A stretch of 64,000 nucleotides of DNA, from assembly GCA_951812925.1 (NCBI GenBank), contig OX638368.1, positions 155,172,492 to 155,236,491 of the forward strand, written 5' to 3'. The position numbers were made by a program, and so were the translations under genes. The DNA is from Calliopum simillimum (lineage: Eukaryota; Arthropoda; Insecta; Diptera; Lauxaniidae). This document shows positions 33,600-44,310 of the stretch, piece after piece; the first letter of the stretch is position 1; each line of letters starts with the position of its first letter. Under the pieces are notes generated by a model that saw only the letters and a program-made list of their open reading frames with translations, searched no databases and was not told where the DNA came from.

Positions 33600-34673
33600 A
33601 TGGACCATTCAAAAGCTTTTGACACAGTGGACCATAAAAAACTATGCGGCAAGCTTTTTGAATTGTGTAATTTTTCAAGTAGTGCAGTTAGGCTGCTGTA
33701 CTCATATTTAAGTGGAAGGTCGCAAGCAGTTTTGGCTTGCAATAAATTTTCTGACTTTATTTCAATCTCAAGAGGGGTGCCCCAAGGCTCAATCCTTGGA
33801 CCTTTACTATTCTCCATATACGTTAACGATCTGCCTGGTGTTATTTCTGGTTGTGATGTGAAAATGTACGCTGATGATGTTCAAATCTATACTGGATGTG
33901 ATATAAATCGTCTTAATGAATGTGTTCTTAACTTAAATAAGAATCTCGAAAACGTAAACAAATGGGCATCTAGTAATGGTTTGTGTCTAAATCCAAGAAA
34001 GTCTAAATGCATAATTATAAACAAAAACCCAAGTATAATTCCTAGCAACATCAATATTTCTATAGGAAACTCTCAAATTGAGATTGTGCATAATGTTAAA
34101 AATCTTGGCATGATATTTAATCAAACATTAACCTGGTCTAATCATGTTAATGCAACAATAGGAAAAGTATATGGCATGCTGCGCTGTTTGTGGAGTACGC
34201 AGTGCTTCACTCCTCACAAAATTCGCATGTTGTTAGCAAAGACATATCTTATTCCAAGATTATTATATGGATGCGAAATATATGCTAATTGTGATTATGT
34301 ACACAAACAAAAGTTGATCGTTTTATTCAACAACATTGCACGGTACGTTTTCAAAATTCGTCGATTTGATCATGTTTCGAGCTATACATATAAAATTTAC
34401 AACATGACTTTTGAAAATTTACTTAAATTTAGGTCGCTAATTTTACTGCATAAAATTGTGTATACAAAAGAACCAATTTATTTGTTCAACAAAATAGCTT
34501 TCGCTAGATCAAATAGGGGCAGAAATTTAATTCAAATAAGACACTCTTGCCTTACTTCTGAACGTCACTTTTTTATTTTTACAATTCGTGTTTGGAACTC
34601 ACTACCTCAGAGTATTCAAAAAACTAGTAACGCTCACCATTTTAAGAAAATTTTGTTTAATCATTTCTCTTAA
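33600..34673 (+). CDS. Non-LTR retrotransposon reverse transcriptase, 5'-truncated but open
   Basis: 357 codons without a stop. It starts inside RT motif A, SKAFDTVDH at residues 4-12. Motif B follows (GVPQGSILGPLLF, residues 59-71), then the catalytic KMYADD (88-93), LCLNPRKSK (128-136) and the motif E-like NLGMIFNQTLTW (168-179). A C-terminal region with ARSNRGRN and FFIFTIRVWNSLP then reaches the stop. This order and the WNSLP-type tail fit the CR1/jockey group of LINEs. The endonuclease and RT finger region are missing, so the first Met is only the truncation point and the protein cannot be active. Absence of frameshifts suggests a recent insertion. Confidence 0.95.
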   Translation: MDHSKAFDTVDHKKLCGKLFELCNFSSSAVRLLYSYLSGRSQAVLACNKFSDFISISRGVPQGSILGPLLFSIYVNDLPGVISGCDVKMYADDVQIYTGCDINRLNECVLNLNKNLENVNKWASSNGLCLNPRKSKCIIINKNPSIIPSNINISIGNSQIEIVHNVKNLGMIFNQTLTWSNHVNATIGKVYGMLRCLWSTQCFTPHKIRMLLAKTYLIPRLLYGCEIYANCDYVHKQKLIVLFNNIARYVFKIRRFDHVSSYTYKIYNMTFENLLKFRSLILLHKIVYTKEPIYLFNKIAFARSNRGRNLIQIRHSCLTSERHFFIFTIRVWNSLPQSIQKTSNAHHFKKILFNHFS

Positions 34674-34917
34674 ATGTAATAATATGTCCTGCTTTTTAAT
34701 TTTAATTTTTTATTTTAAATTAATTTTATTTAATATTTTTTTTTTTTTTTTAGTATTTTTATTTAATTTATAATGAGAATTTATCTCTTTCAAATATAAT
34801 TTTGTTCCTTTGCCTACTAAGATTTTTAGCTTTATGTCATTAGTGCTTATTCCATAAGATATAATCTTGTTAGCATTAAATTCAAATATTAAATAAACAA
34901 ACAAACAAACAAAAAAA
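34674..34917 (+). mobile_element. LINE 3' UTR and short-repeat tail
   Basis: AT-rich 3' UTR of the LINE ending in an AAATAAACAAACAAACAAAC stretch followed by A7 at about 34891-34917. Such short tandem 3' tails are common in CR1/jockey-group elements. It marks the probable 3' end of the insertion. A target-site duplication could not be fixed by eye. Confidence 0.7.
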
Positions 34918-35208
34918 TGTTTTGGTAAGCCGATTTTATGGCAATGAAAACAGCCGCAAATTAAAGGTATCGTGGCAGATACAAAAAATGAAAAAGTTTT
35001 TAATGGCACTTTAACCGCGATCTAATTTGACGGCAATTGCATTTCTGACGAACAGACTATGGATACATCTTGACTACTCTTAAGTTTTAGCAATTTTTAG
35101 AAGCCTTCTTTCTCTATAAGACCATAATATATGTGTAACCTGACAGAGATTTGTCACAGTAAATTTTATATTTAATTTTTTGATTTCAATCACCAATTTG
35201 TTGCACAG
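34918..35208. other. No feature seen; ends in a splice-acceptor-like sequence
   Basis: Sequence before 35209 has a T-rich tract and TTGTTGCACAG, a reasonable 3' splice site. Confidence 0.35.
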
Positions 35209-35355
35209 GTTCGCCTCACCAAGGCTGAAATGAATAAAAATTACACCGAAAAGCTCAAAGAAGATGTAACATTTAAGCAATACAAGAAGAAAAGAGCCGC
35301 TGCCATGCGATCGTATAACTTAATAAGTGAAAAAGTGGTCGTGGCACTTATGTAA
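35209..35355 (+). CDS. Short exon-like reading frame, 49 codons, unrecognised
   Basis: It opens directly after a TTGCACAG acceptor and ends at the TAA at 35353-35355. It reads VRLTKAEMNKNYTEKLKED, then VTFKQYKKKRAAAMRSYN. Codon use and composition (balanced, Lys/Glu/Arg helix-forming) stand out from surrounding AT-driven frames. The pattern Y.EKLKED..F..YK.KKR...R.YN resembles a short Lys/Arg-rich repeat-associated domain I have seen in arthropod and transposon-derived proteins, but I cannot name it firmly. It may be an exon fragment, transposon gene debris or chance. Confidence 0.35.
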   Translation, partial: VRLTKAEMNKNYTEKLKEDVTFKQYKKKRAAAMRSYNLISEKVVVALM

Positions 35356-37620
35356 TTTCATCTTTATGTTCGCCATCCTTCCATTAATTTTCATCAAAAT
35401 CGCTCGCATAGTTTGTGAGATATGTATTAAAATCTAAAATCATGAAATCATTAACCCTTTGTATGGCGTTGTAAAAACCCATTTTTGTAATGGCCTATAT
35501 CTCGTAAAAAAGTAATACAACCTAAAAATAGCGTCAGTATGGCTTCTTGTGAATACAGTTGGGTATTCAAATCCATTGAAAAAAATCAATGATACCCTTT
35601 TCTGCTTTTGTAATTTAGCTTTAAGTAGAACCCAAAACAGTGATTTTTCCATTTTTAAGCAAGGATAACTCAGGAACCAGACGTGATAAAAAAAAAACCA
35701 AACTCAAATTCGTAATAAGCAGATCTAAGTCCATCATAAACGGCTATAAAAAACTAGCACGGAAAACCATGGTAGGCCTGGATGGGGGGTAGGGGATTTA
35801 AAAAAAATGGACCGTCGCAGACTCTGGCATCATCCTATTTTTAGTAACTTGGAGTTCTACCAATAAGAATCTAGGCTCAGATTGCGGTTCTCATATTTTT
35901 TATACTCAAGTCCGTCTGGCGCCTAACCTAATGGGAAACTTGGGTAAAATGAAGCTTAAGGCAGGTTTAGCGAAGTAGGCATACATAATTTAATGATCTT
36001 TTTCATTCTATTTGTTGTTACGAACATTCACAAGGGTATGAATTCATTTTTTTATACAATTTTTCAGACGGTGTAGCGTGGCAGATTTTGTATGTCACGT
36101 GGCAGAGACAATATTTTTGCTCTTAAATCATTTCCACATAAGCTTAAAAGACCATCATGAATGCAGTTCTCTTAATTCATCTTTTATTTCTAACACATAA
36201 AAATTTGTTATCGATCGGTTGGGTAGAAGCGCAGAATTTTCGATGAATGTATGTGCACCTCTAAAATGACTTCCAAATTTGTGTCACGTGGCAGAGAAGT
36301 TTGACTGCTAACAACACGAAAACCACACAATTTATAATAATTCTTTGCTCGAAGGAAATGTGTATCTCAAGAAGCTTAATAATATAAAATTCTTAAATCA
36401 TGAACATTTCACTTATTTAACATAGATATGACCAAAAAACAGCGTACGAATGTCACGTGGCAGATTTTGAGATTGACCCTATGGAGAATTTTTTATGAAC
36501 TCCGTTCTTAAATATTAAGAATTTTTTCGGACTCGTAAGTGCTTTTTATAAAACTACGGATCAAAAATTTAATGCAGGGTTACGTAATATATCCATTGTA
36601 TGCGAGCTAAAATACCTTCTCTTTACAGGATCATAACTCGAAAAGTAAGAGTATTATTGGAAAAAAGGTACGAAGGTACAAGTATATTTTGAGAAAGAAG
36701 AGTGTGGCTATTAGCTGGCATTTAAAAAAAAAAGAATTTCACTTTTCCTGTATATATAGGATATTCTGAAATCCTGCAGGTATATTGACAATTCTAAGGA
36801 TGCCCTCGGTTTCAACGTCGAAAATTACATAAAACTTTATGTGCATATATAAAATATAAAAAGTTCATTCCAATTCATTTATTTTAAGCTTAAAGCAAAA
36901 ATTACTAGGACGGAAAATGGTTGAAATTAAAATTTGTTAATTATCATGTGCGTCATCGATCCATTTAGGAGTTTCAGATATATTTTTCAAAATTTTTTTT
37001 TTTTTTGCAGCAGTCGATAAGGAAAGATTGAAATTATCATTGATGTCCCCAAACTTTATACATTCCAGAAAAAGTGAGCAAACTTGAAAAGGCAAATGTC
37101 ACTTATTCCATGCTGAAAGATCCTAATTTACTCATACAAAAGCACCTTTATTATCAATCACCCATAAATCTATTTTGAATAAGAACCACCCTGTCCTAAA
37201 TACAAACATTAATTTGTATTGCTCTTCAGTGGTAGCATTCAAAATGGCGTGAACAACAATATTACAATGTTTCAAGCCAGACTGTCTATTTGTCTGTCTA
37301 CAAATGAATCAGTCAGCCATTGTGCCTTGTAACTCTGCATCTGAGCGGGAGCATTATTTTTCATAATTGCGTTGAATTTAATTCACATTTTGTATGCCGC
37401 ATTCAAAAGTGCATGCTAGCGTACATGCACATTTTGAACACGTTGGCTACTATATGAAGCTTCCTAATAGGAAAAATGGTAACTTCAAAAATGCTTACGT
37501 TGCTAAATAATGTGATAAACTGCTTCCAATATCATTGTATCAGATAATCATTGAATTTTAAGGGGTAACAATTCAAATAAAAAGAAAATATGGAAATTAA
37601 AAAAAAAAAACAAATAAAAT
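35356..37620. other. No gene in 2.3 kb; recurring GTCACGTGGCAG motif
   Basis: GTCACGTGGCAG occurs at 36094, 36283 and 36452, with a partial GCGTGGCAGATTTTG at 36076, so an old tandem array with 170-190-bp units is likely. AAGGATAACTCAGGAACCAGACG at about 35662 belongs to a dispersed motif. Otherwise AT-rich with no gene. Confidence 0.45.
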
Positions 37621-37626
37621 AAAGAT

Positions 37627-37728
37627 TTTTTTTTTGGTGCTTGGAATTGCGCGAGAATTGAACCGAAAGAACTTGTCGTGTAATAAATACAAATAGATGC
37701 GCTTATAAGCCATCAGCGCCACTATCAT
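37627..37728 (-). repeat. tRNA-like (SINE-type) sequence
   Basis: On the minus strand, TGGCTTATAAGCGC (A-box-like) is followed by GGTTCAATTCTCG (B-box-like) and then an A-rich tail (AAAAAAAAAATCTTT). This is the layout of a tRNA-derived SINE. It does not fold into a clean tRNA by eye, so it is not called as a functional tRNA. Confidence 0.35.
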
Positions 37729-38217
37729 TATAGTAAAGTTGACTGAAGCTTTATTTGTTTTTCAATGACCTTCCAGAAAATCAAAAAAAAAAAACTGCCA
37801 TCCTGTTCAATAATGCTTTATAGAAAAAATGTTGTTTATAACTGAATCAGCTACACGTATGAATTTTTCTTATTGGACACATACAAGTTATTGGGTCAAA
37901 ACTTTTACCCAGCTTTCTTTAAATTTTTTAATATGATTTCGTATAGAAGTTCAATCATTTATTATAAAAATCGATATGCTGGTTCCTAGTTTTTCCTGAA
38001 CTGACTCAAAAAAATACCTAAATCTGTCGATTGTACGCATTTTAAAGCCCGTTTCTTGTAATTTTTTATGTCTTTTTCTTTCCGTGTAGCCGAGACTTTT
38101 ATTTCGAAGTTTATTGATACTTCCGTGGTTACTCAGCTCTTTTGGAGGCAACGTCCAATATGACCCATATATTGGGGAATTTGATGACATTCTTTCCTCA
38201 CCAATTCTAATAAACAA
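37729..38217. other. No feature seen
   Basis: AT-rich sequence leading into the tRNA-module element. Confidence 0.3.
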
Positions 38218-38548
38218 CCCAAGAGGAAAAATTTCAAGCGCTTCTGATTAAAGCACTTCAAATGCGCTTTTCCCCATAGAAATTTAGAAGCACTAACACA
38301 ATGATTTTTTGTAAGGCTAAAGTAAGGACAAAATGGGTTCGAACCCAGACCGGGTGATTTTTTTTGTTTTATTTTTTTTTTTATTAAAATATTAAAATAT
38401 TTTTTATTCAACACTTTTTTTTTACCTTCACATTTTCCTTTCTCTTTTTTATTTTCTTTTGTTTAATTGAATTGATTACACAATGATTCTATGTAAGGCT
38501 GTTGGACCATTCGAATGTCAAATTCTGTTTGGACAAAAATTTGCTTAA

Positions 38549-38792
38549 GGCCGCTTTACACTATCCCACAAAGTATAAAGACATGTCCAAATTGACATGT
38601 TGCAAGCAATGTGTGATAGTTTAAACTAGAGAAAAACAATCTAATTAAAAAGCGTTTTGATTTTTTTGACAGTCTATACATGAAATTTGACATTCCTCCC
38701 CACATTAATACAAAATTGACAGTATAATGGAATTCTATCACACTTTTTTTCTGACGTGTTGTAATACTTTGTGGGATAGTATAAAGCGGCCT
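38549..38792. mobile_element. piggyBac-type MITE with TTAA duplication
   Basis: A 244-bp insert in unit 1. TIRs are GGCCGCTTTACACTATCCCA on the left, and on the right TGGGATAGTATAAAGCGGCC plus one T. It is flanked by TTAA at 38545-38548 and 38793-38796. Units 2 and 3 carry the uninterrupted site TTTGCTTAATATAC (39673-39686, and inverted near 40562-40575), proving insertion and the 4-bp TTAA duplication. TTAA specificity is the known mark of piggyBac elements. No coding capacity. Confidence 0.88.
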
Positions 38793-38825
38793 TTAATATA
38801 GAAATGTTATACCTTTTCATCGTAT

Positions 38826-38939
38826 CGGGCGATTGTGTAGCGTAGTTGGTAAATGTAAGTAAAAACTAATCTGTTTCTGTCTATCACACAGACAGTCGTG
38901 GATTCAAATCCTGGTGCTGCCAGTTTTTTTTTTTTTTTT
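38826..38939 (+). ncRNA. tRNA-like Pol III module with T-run
   Basis: An A-box-like TAGCGTAGTTGG and a B-box-like GGATTCAAATCC stand 50 bp apart, followed by CTGGTGCTGCCAG and a long T-run. Spacing and order match an internal Pol III promoter plus terminator. The acceptor and T stems are imperfect, so this is probably a tRNA-derived module, not a decoding tRNA. The equivalent modules in units 2 and 3 are at 39710-39821 and 40425-40538. Confidence 0.45.
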
Positions 38940-39149
38940 CTTTTTATTGAAAAAACGCTAACCGCAGCATAACAAATTAGCGCTGCAAAAGGCCTTTTGA
39001 AGTAAGGCTGCGGTAATCTTAAGCGCGCTTACATCTATGCAATGTTAAAAAGTAAGAATAGTTCAACGGAGCGGAAGCGCTTATTGGTGAAAAAGATGCA
39101 CTTCAGAAGGGTTTTAGAAGCACTTCATTTCCCCTTGAGAACATACTTA

Positions 39150-40045
39150 CCCAAGAGGAAAAATTTCTAGCGCTTCTGATCCAAGCACTTCAAAAGTGCT
39201 TGGCCCCATAGAAATTTAGAAGCACTATCACAATGATTTTTTATAAGGCTGCAGTAAGAACAACGTGAGTTCGAACCCAGCCCGGGAGATTTTTTTTTTT
39301 ACTTTTTTTTACTTTTTTTTGCTTTATTTTTTTTTTTTAATTAAATATTTCTTATTCAACATCTTTTATTTCACTTTTCTATTTTCCTTTCTCTTATTAA
39401 TTTACTTTTGTTTAACCGAATTGAAATTGATTACACAATGATTCCATATAAGGCTGCAGTAAGAACAACGTGAGTTCGAACCCAGCCCGGGTGATTTTTT
39501 TTTCCGTTTTTTATTTGTTTTTGCTTTGTTTTTTTTTTTTTTTGATAAAATATTTTTTATTCAACCTTCTTTATTTCACTATTCTATTTTAATTTCTCAT
39601 TTTTATTTACTTTTGCGTACTTGAATTGAAACTGATTGCACAATGATTCTATGCAATGCTGCAGGACAACATTTGCTTAATATACAAATTTAATACCTCT
39701 TCATATCATCGGGCGTTGGTGGAGCGGTCTAAAGGGTTGGTAAATTTAAGAAAAAAATATCTAGCACGCGGAGGGTCGTGGATTCAAATCCTGGCGCGGC
39801 CAGTTTTTTTTTTTTTTTTTCTTTTTTTTTCTTTTTTTTAATTTTATTGAAAAAAGCTTACCGCAGCAATCCAAATAAGCGCTTTAAAAACTCTTTTTTG
39901 GTAAGGCTGCGGTAAGCTTTTGCTCGCTTACATCCTATGACATGCAATGTTAAAAAGAAAGTATTGTTCTTACGGAGCGGAAGCGCTTATTGGTGAAAAG
40001 GATGCACTTCAGAAGGGTTTTTGAAGCACTTTTTTTCCCCTTGGG
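39150..40045 (+). mobile_element. tRNA-module TIR element, unit 2 (left arm of large palindrome)
   Basis: 896 bp. Left end CCCAAGAGGAAAAATTTCTAG and right end GGGTTTTTGAAGCACTTTTT followed by TTCCCCTTGGG, so the termini are CCCAAG(A/G)GGAAAAA inverted. CACAATGATT blocks at 39231, 39435 and about 39640 mark two 204-bp internal tandem repeats. Each repeat holds GAGTTCGAACCCAGCCCGGG (B-box-like) followed by poly-T. The last part holds GGAGCGGTCTAAAGGGTTGG (type II tRNA D-arm-like), GGATTCAAATCC and another poly-T. Confidence 0.85.
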
Positions 40046-40207
40046 TATTGGTGATATTTTGTGGGTATGTATGCATTTATAAGCATGCTTGTATGCATTT
40101 CTCTGTATGTAATTCATATACGTATTATAGTTATGGTTGTTTGCATGTTGCTTGTTGTAATTGCTGTTGTTAGAATCCTTGTTGTTGCCGTTTTTGTTAT
40201 TGCATTT
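40046..40207. other. Spacer of the palindrome
   Basis: 162 bp, T/G-rich with TTGTTGTTGCC-like runs. No repeat relation to the arms was seen. Confidence 0.6.
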
Positions 40208-41097
40208 CCCAAGGGGAAAAGTAGTGCTTCAAAAACCCTTCTGAAGTGCATCCTTTTCACCAATAAGCGCTTCCGCTCCGTAAGAACAATACTTTCTTTT
40301 TAACATTGCATGTCATAGGATGTAAGCGAGCAAGAGCTTACCGCAGCCTTACCAAAAAAGAGTTTTTAAAGCGCTTATTTGTAATGCTGCGGTAAGCGTT
40401 TTTTCAATAAAATTTAAAAAAATAAAAAAAAGAAAAAAAAAAAAACTGGCCTCGCCAGGATTTGAATCCACGACCCTCCGTGTGCTAGATATTTTTTTCT
40501 TACATTTACCAACCCTTTAGACCGCTCCACCAACGCCCGATGATATGAGAGTAATTAAATTTGTATATTAAGCAAATGTTGTCCTGCAGCATTACATATA
40601 ATCATTGTGCAATCAGTTTCAATTCAAGTAAGCAAAAGTAAATAAAAATGAGAAATTAAAATAGAAAAGTGAAATAAAAAAGGTTGAATTAAAAATATTT
40701 TAATAAAAAAAAAAAAAATAAAGCAAAAGCAATTAAAAAAACGGAAAAAAAAAATCACCCGGGCTGGGTTCGAACTCACGTTGTTCTTACTGCAGCCTTA
40801 TATGGAATCATTGTGTAATCAATTTCAATTCGGTTAAACAAAAGTAAATTAATAAGAGAAAGGAAAATAGAAAAGTGAAATAAAAGATGTTGAATAAAAA
40901 ATATTTAATTAAAAAAAAAAATAAAGCAAAAAAAAGTAAAAAAAAGTAAAAAAAAAATCTCCCGGGCTGGGTTCGAACTCGCGCTGTTCTTACTGCAGCC
41001 TTATAAAAAATCATTGTGATAGTGCTTCTAAATTTCTATGGGGACAAGCACTTTTGAAGTGCTTGGATCAGAAGCGCTAGAAATTTTTCCTCTTGGG
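40208..41097 (-). mobile_element. tRNA-module TIR element, unit 3 (right arm of large palindrome)
   Basis: 890-bp inverted copy of unit 2, about 95% or better by eye. It starts CCCAAGGGGAAAAGTAGTGC and ends TTTTTCCTCTTGGG. All internal modules are present in reverse order: the GGATTTGAATCC complement at 40457-40468, then two CTGGGTTCGAACTC modules near 40765 and 40970. The inverted pair could extrude as a cruciform or transcribe into a very long hairpin. Confidence 0.85.
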
Positions 41098-41809
41098 TTG
41101 TTACTTAATACATATAGACAATTCCTCGGTATCTAACTTTCTCTTTCGCTCTCATATGTATATCACTATATCAATAGATTTCCTCATCTGATTTAAGATT
41201 ATTTTACCAGGTTGAACATGACATTAACAAGTTTAGTGTAGTGAAGTGAACACACAAATAAATATTTAATTAAACACAGCTTAAGTGCAAGGCTGTGTTT
41301 AATTGAAATTTACAATTACAGTACATACATAGCTGATTAAATGCATGTTTGCAATTCCCCAAAAATAGGTTGATTGGAATAAAACAATTATTTCACTTTG
41401 TGCAAATATTTCTAATAATTTAATAACAGATTCACACAGTCGACGAGGTGAAAATAATAAATATTTGTTATTTCTCTAACTATAAATGTTTTCCTTTCGA
41501 TTGTCGCTTATTGCAGCAATATTGCCCTTTTGTTTGGGCTTTATGTTATTCCAAAAAAGTAAAAAAATTGTCCTGTCACCATTAACCAGAAGTCCGTAGC
41601 ATCTTCTTATATAATGTAGTTAATTTTTTGAAGAAAATGTTTTTAGTCTCTATATGGATATAATAAATAACTTCTTTCTCATGATTGTACCGATTGATAG
41701 ATTATTCTTGATGATCTTCATCTTGTATCTGTAGTAAATTTTCTGAGCTGTAAAATTGTGGACCAGCATTTTTTGGTAGATATAATCCTTGGCGATATAT
41801 TAGCAAAAA
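41098..41809. other. No feature seen
   Basis: AT-rich spacer without a supported gene. Confidence 0.35.
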
Positions 41810-41965
41810 ACTGATTATTTCCACCTCTTGCACCCGATTTTGCACCACCTCTCAAGATTTGACTCAGAAAAAACTTTATACCTGCTATTCGAAAAGGAAC
41901 ACCCACAAAAAAATTCAGCTTTCATACTATAAGGAAGGTCAGCCAAGCGCTGGCTCTTAGTCTAT
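41810..41965. repeat. Dispersed repeat, copy B
   Basis: Diverged direct relative of 2115-2280, sharing CTCTTGCACCCGATTTTGC, an AACACCCACAAAAAAATTCAGC box and GCCAAGCGCTGGCTCT. Confidence 0.6.
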
Positions 41966-44255
41966 TAGTCCTATAATATAAGATTACCTTACAATATAGG
42001 TACCTGGTGACTTCTACAAAAAAATAAAAAAATTAGACTCAATTCGAATTGAATATTCAAGTTTACTCGCGCACAAACAATTTTTCACCTCATCTGACTA
42101 CAAAACTTTTATAATTGACTTCGGAAATATACTTTTTTTTCTCCAATTTTATTATCACATTTCGCACTTTGACATCTGATAAACTTTATTCACTTGCCAT
42201 GTACTCGTACATAGACAAAGTTAAGAGAAATGTGAGTGCTTTACTTTTCTATGGAATTTTTGAATTTTCAGCAAAATTTATGCTCTTGTTACCATGAATT
42301 AAAAAGTTGTAAATTACTTTTTATTGCCTTGTTAAGCTCATGCCATTATATAGCGTCGTAAGTATAATATACATAAAGCTGTTTTTATTTATAAATATTT
42401 TTCCCCTACCTACACATCAAGTGCAGCATCGTAATAATCAAAATGAAGGAATTTTTATTTTTATTCGATTATAACACAACATTTCAGAGGTTTTTTCACT
42501 AACATCAGAAGTATAAGGGATAACTAAATTCTAAATGAAAAATTAAAAAAAAAAAAAAAACTTGTGGGCGTCGGTTTCGTTGTAACATAATATTAAAAAA
42601 GTTTTAATTACATTGTACTTGCATTGAAAGTTAAATGAAATGCGAGTATATAATGAAATTTATAATCTTTTTTTTTTTTTTTTTCATCTCATGCGAAACC
42701 ATTTTATTTGCATACAAAAATGTATTACAAGGCTATCCTATCACTTCTCTGTTCAATGTTGTTGCTTTCCAGTTAGCCACTTTTCTCATTTGACGCTACT
42801 GACGATCCCTGCGAGGGTCCACTCAGAAATCGCCAGGTTCTTCTACGTGATTGGTGGCTGAGTTGAACAATCTGTACTCTTACAATTTGCAGCAAAATAC
42901 AATATCTATGATATAAATAGTAATTCAGCTGAAATCATTGAAAGGGGTTTATTTCTTACATTTAGAGATTTTTGTCACTGAAAAGTTTGCCTTCTACAAG
43001 TCCAGAAAGCAGTTGAAATTTTTTGATTACAGTTTTTTGCTATAACACAAGATGCAAGCGCCACACAAATTTTATAGGGCCTCAGTAAATGTAGGAAATC
43101 TGTTTTGCTATAGTTTTGTTTATAAATCATTATTCCAAAGCAAATCGTTTGCCCGCTAGAGGGCTCCATTTGTTAAAAACAAAGCTACATAATGTCTTAG
43201 TCTTTAAATATACGGACTTTTGATATGAAACTTAAGAAAAAGGCAAAAGCTTTCAAACGCAATCTTCCAAATTAAAATCAGTGGAAATTTGCGCGGGATA
43301 TGGCAGTTTTTACATATTTCGTATTTGTTGTAAAGGTATAATTTTGGGGTATATTTATATCAGTGTATTTTGCATCCAAAACTTAAAATTCTTTAATGTG
43401 TAACGTTAAAGCGTGATAAATAACACGCAGCTTTCAATGTCAAGAACGTCAAAATCGGTTTGTGGTTTCCATGCGAATGTCAGCCTGATATTTGGGATAT
43501 TTTTTTAATTTTACTCAAAAACGTCTTTTTTAGAGTACTTTTTTAGACTACCCTTAAAACCGAAAGAAATGTACTCAGTTATACCACAAAAACCGTTCAT
43601 TTTGAAGATAAAGAATGGTTTTAAATGCGTCGGTTAGTAAAAAAGAGCAGACGAATTTCGTCCGTACTGTATACAACCTCAAATATAGCCGAAAACCAAG
43701 ATTTTTCACTTTGAGTTTCATGGTGTGATTTTAAAGTTAACATAACTTTGCAGAGAAATATTTCAGATAAATATTTAAAAGCTCAATTTAAAGCCAAAAG
43801 AAAGCACCAAATGCTTCTGGCAATAGAAATTCACAAAAAAATTTTGTGTGTCCTGCATATAACATCCAATAATATAGCTAAAAATCGTGTTTTTGCGCTT
43901 TTTTAACTTTTTAGGTTAAGATATCTCCGACAAAAAAAAATATCGTTATTGGTTTGATTGAGTTTTCAAGAAAAAAGCTAGTTCTATTAACTGTCATACC
44001 AGATTTTACGGCATAATATTACCTTATCTTGTTATATAACTTCAAAAATAGGAAAAAAATGGTGTCCTTTAAACATTTATGTAAGGATATCTCAAAGTCC
44101 AGACGTAAAAGAGCAATTCTAAGACCGTGTTCGGATTAAGCATCAAAAATCACATCTGGAATGATTGTTGCTGTTTCCGGTTTTTGTTTGTGTTTTTCTT
44201 AAATACGAAAAAACCGATTTTTTTTAAAAATATATGGTGCGGAAACGATACCTTT
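41966..44255. other. No gene recognised in 2.3 kb
   Basis: AT-rich with poly-T at 42668-42684. At 43500-44150 the style of sequence (AAGGATATCTCAAAGTCCAGACG at 44086, TTCGGATTAAGCATCAAAAATCAC) matches a dispersed repeat also present at 11.8/12.2, 25.07, 35.66 and 55.0 kb. No coding motifs. Confidence 0.4.
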
Positions 44256-44300
44256 TATATGTATATATGTATATATATATACATATATATATATTACACA
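44256..44300. repeat. TATATG/ATACAT simple repeat
   Basis: TATATGTATATATGTATATA followed by its complement-like ATACATATATATATA, a short palindromic microsatellite next to the GGGTGGGCC-type repeat end at 44317. Confidence 0.9.
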
Positions 44301-44310
44301 TATTTACATA

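Larger units (their letters stand above)
38218..39139 (+). mobile_element. tRNA-module TIR element, unit 1
   Basis: Left end CCCAAGAGGAAAAATTT, right end TTTCCCCTTGAG. It contains one GGTTCGAACCCAG module (B-box at about 38337-38350) and one A-box/B-box module. In the latter, TAGCGTAGTTGG is at 38838-38849 and GGATTCAAATCC at 38900-38911, followed by a run of about 16 T that would stop Pol III. A 244-bp MITE is inserted at a TTAA. Compared with units 2 and 3 it lacks one 204-bp internal repeat and is the most diverged of the three. Confidence 0.8.

Noticed and set aside
33554..33817. Minus-strand 87-codon frame
   Set aside because: Shadow of the LINE reverse transcriptase coding sequence.
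38826..38939. Possible functional tRNA gene
   Set aside because: Promoter boxes are good, but the acceptor and T-arm pairings are poor and the module is part of a repeated mobile unit.
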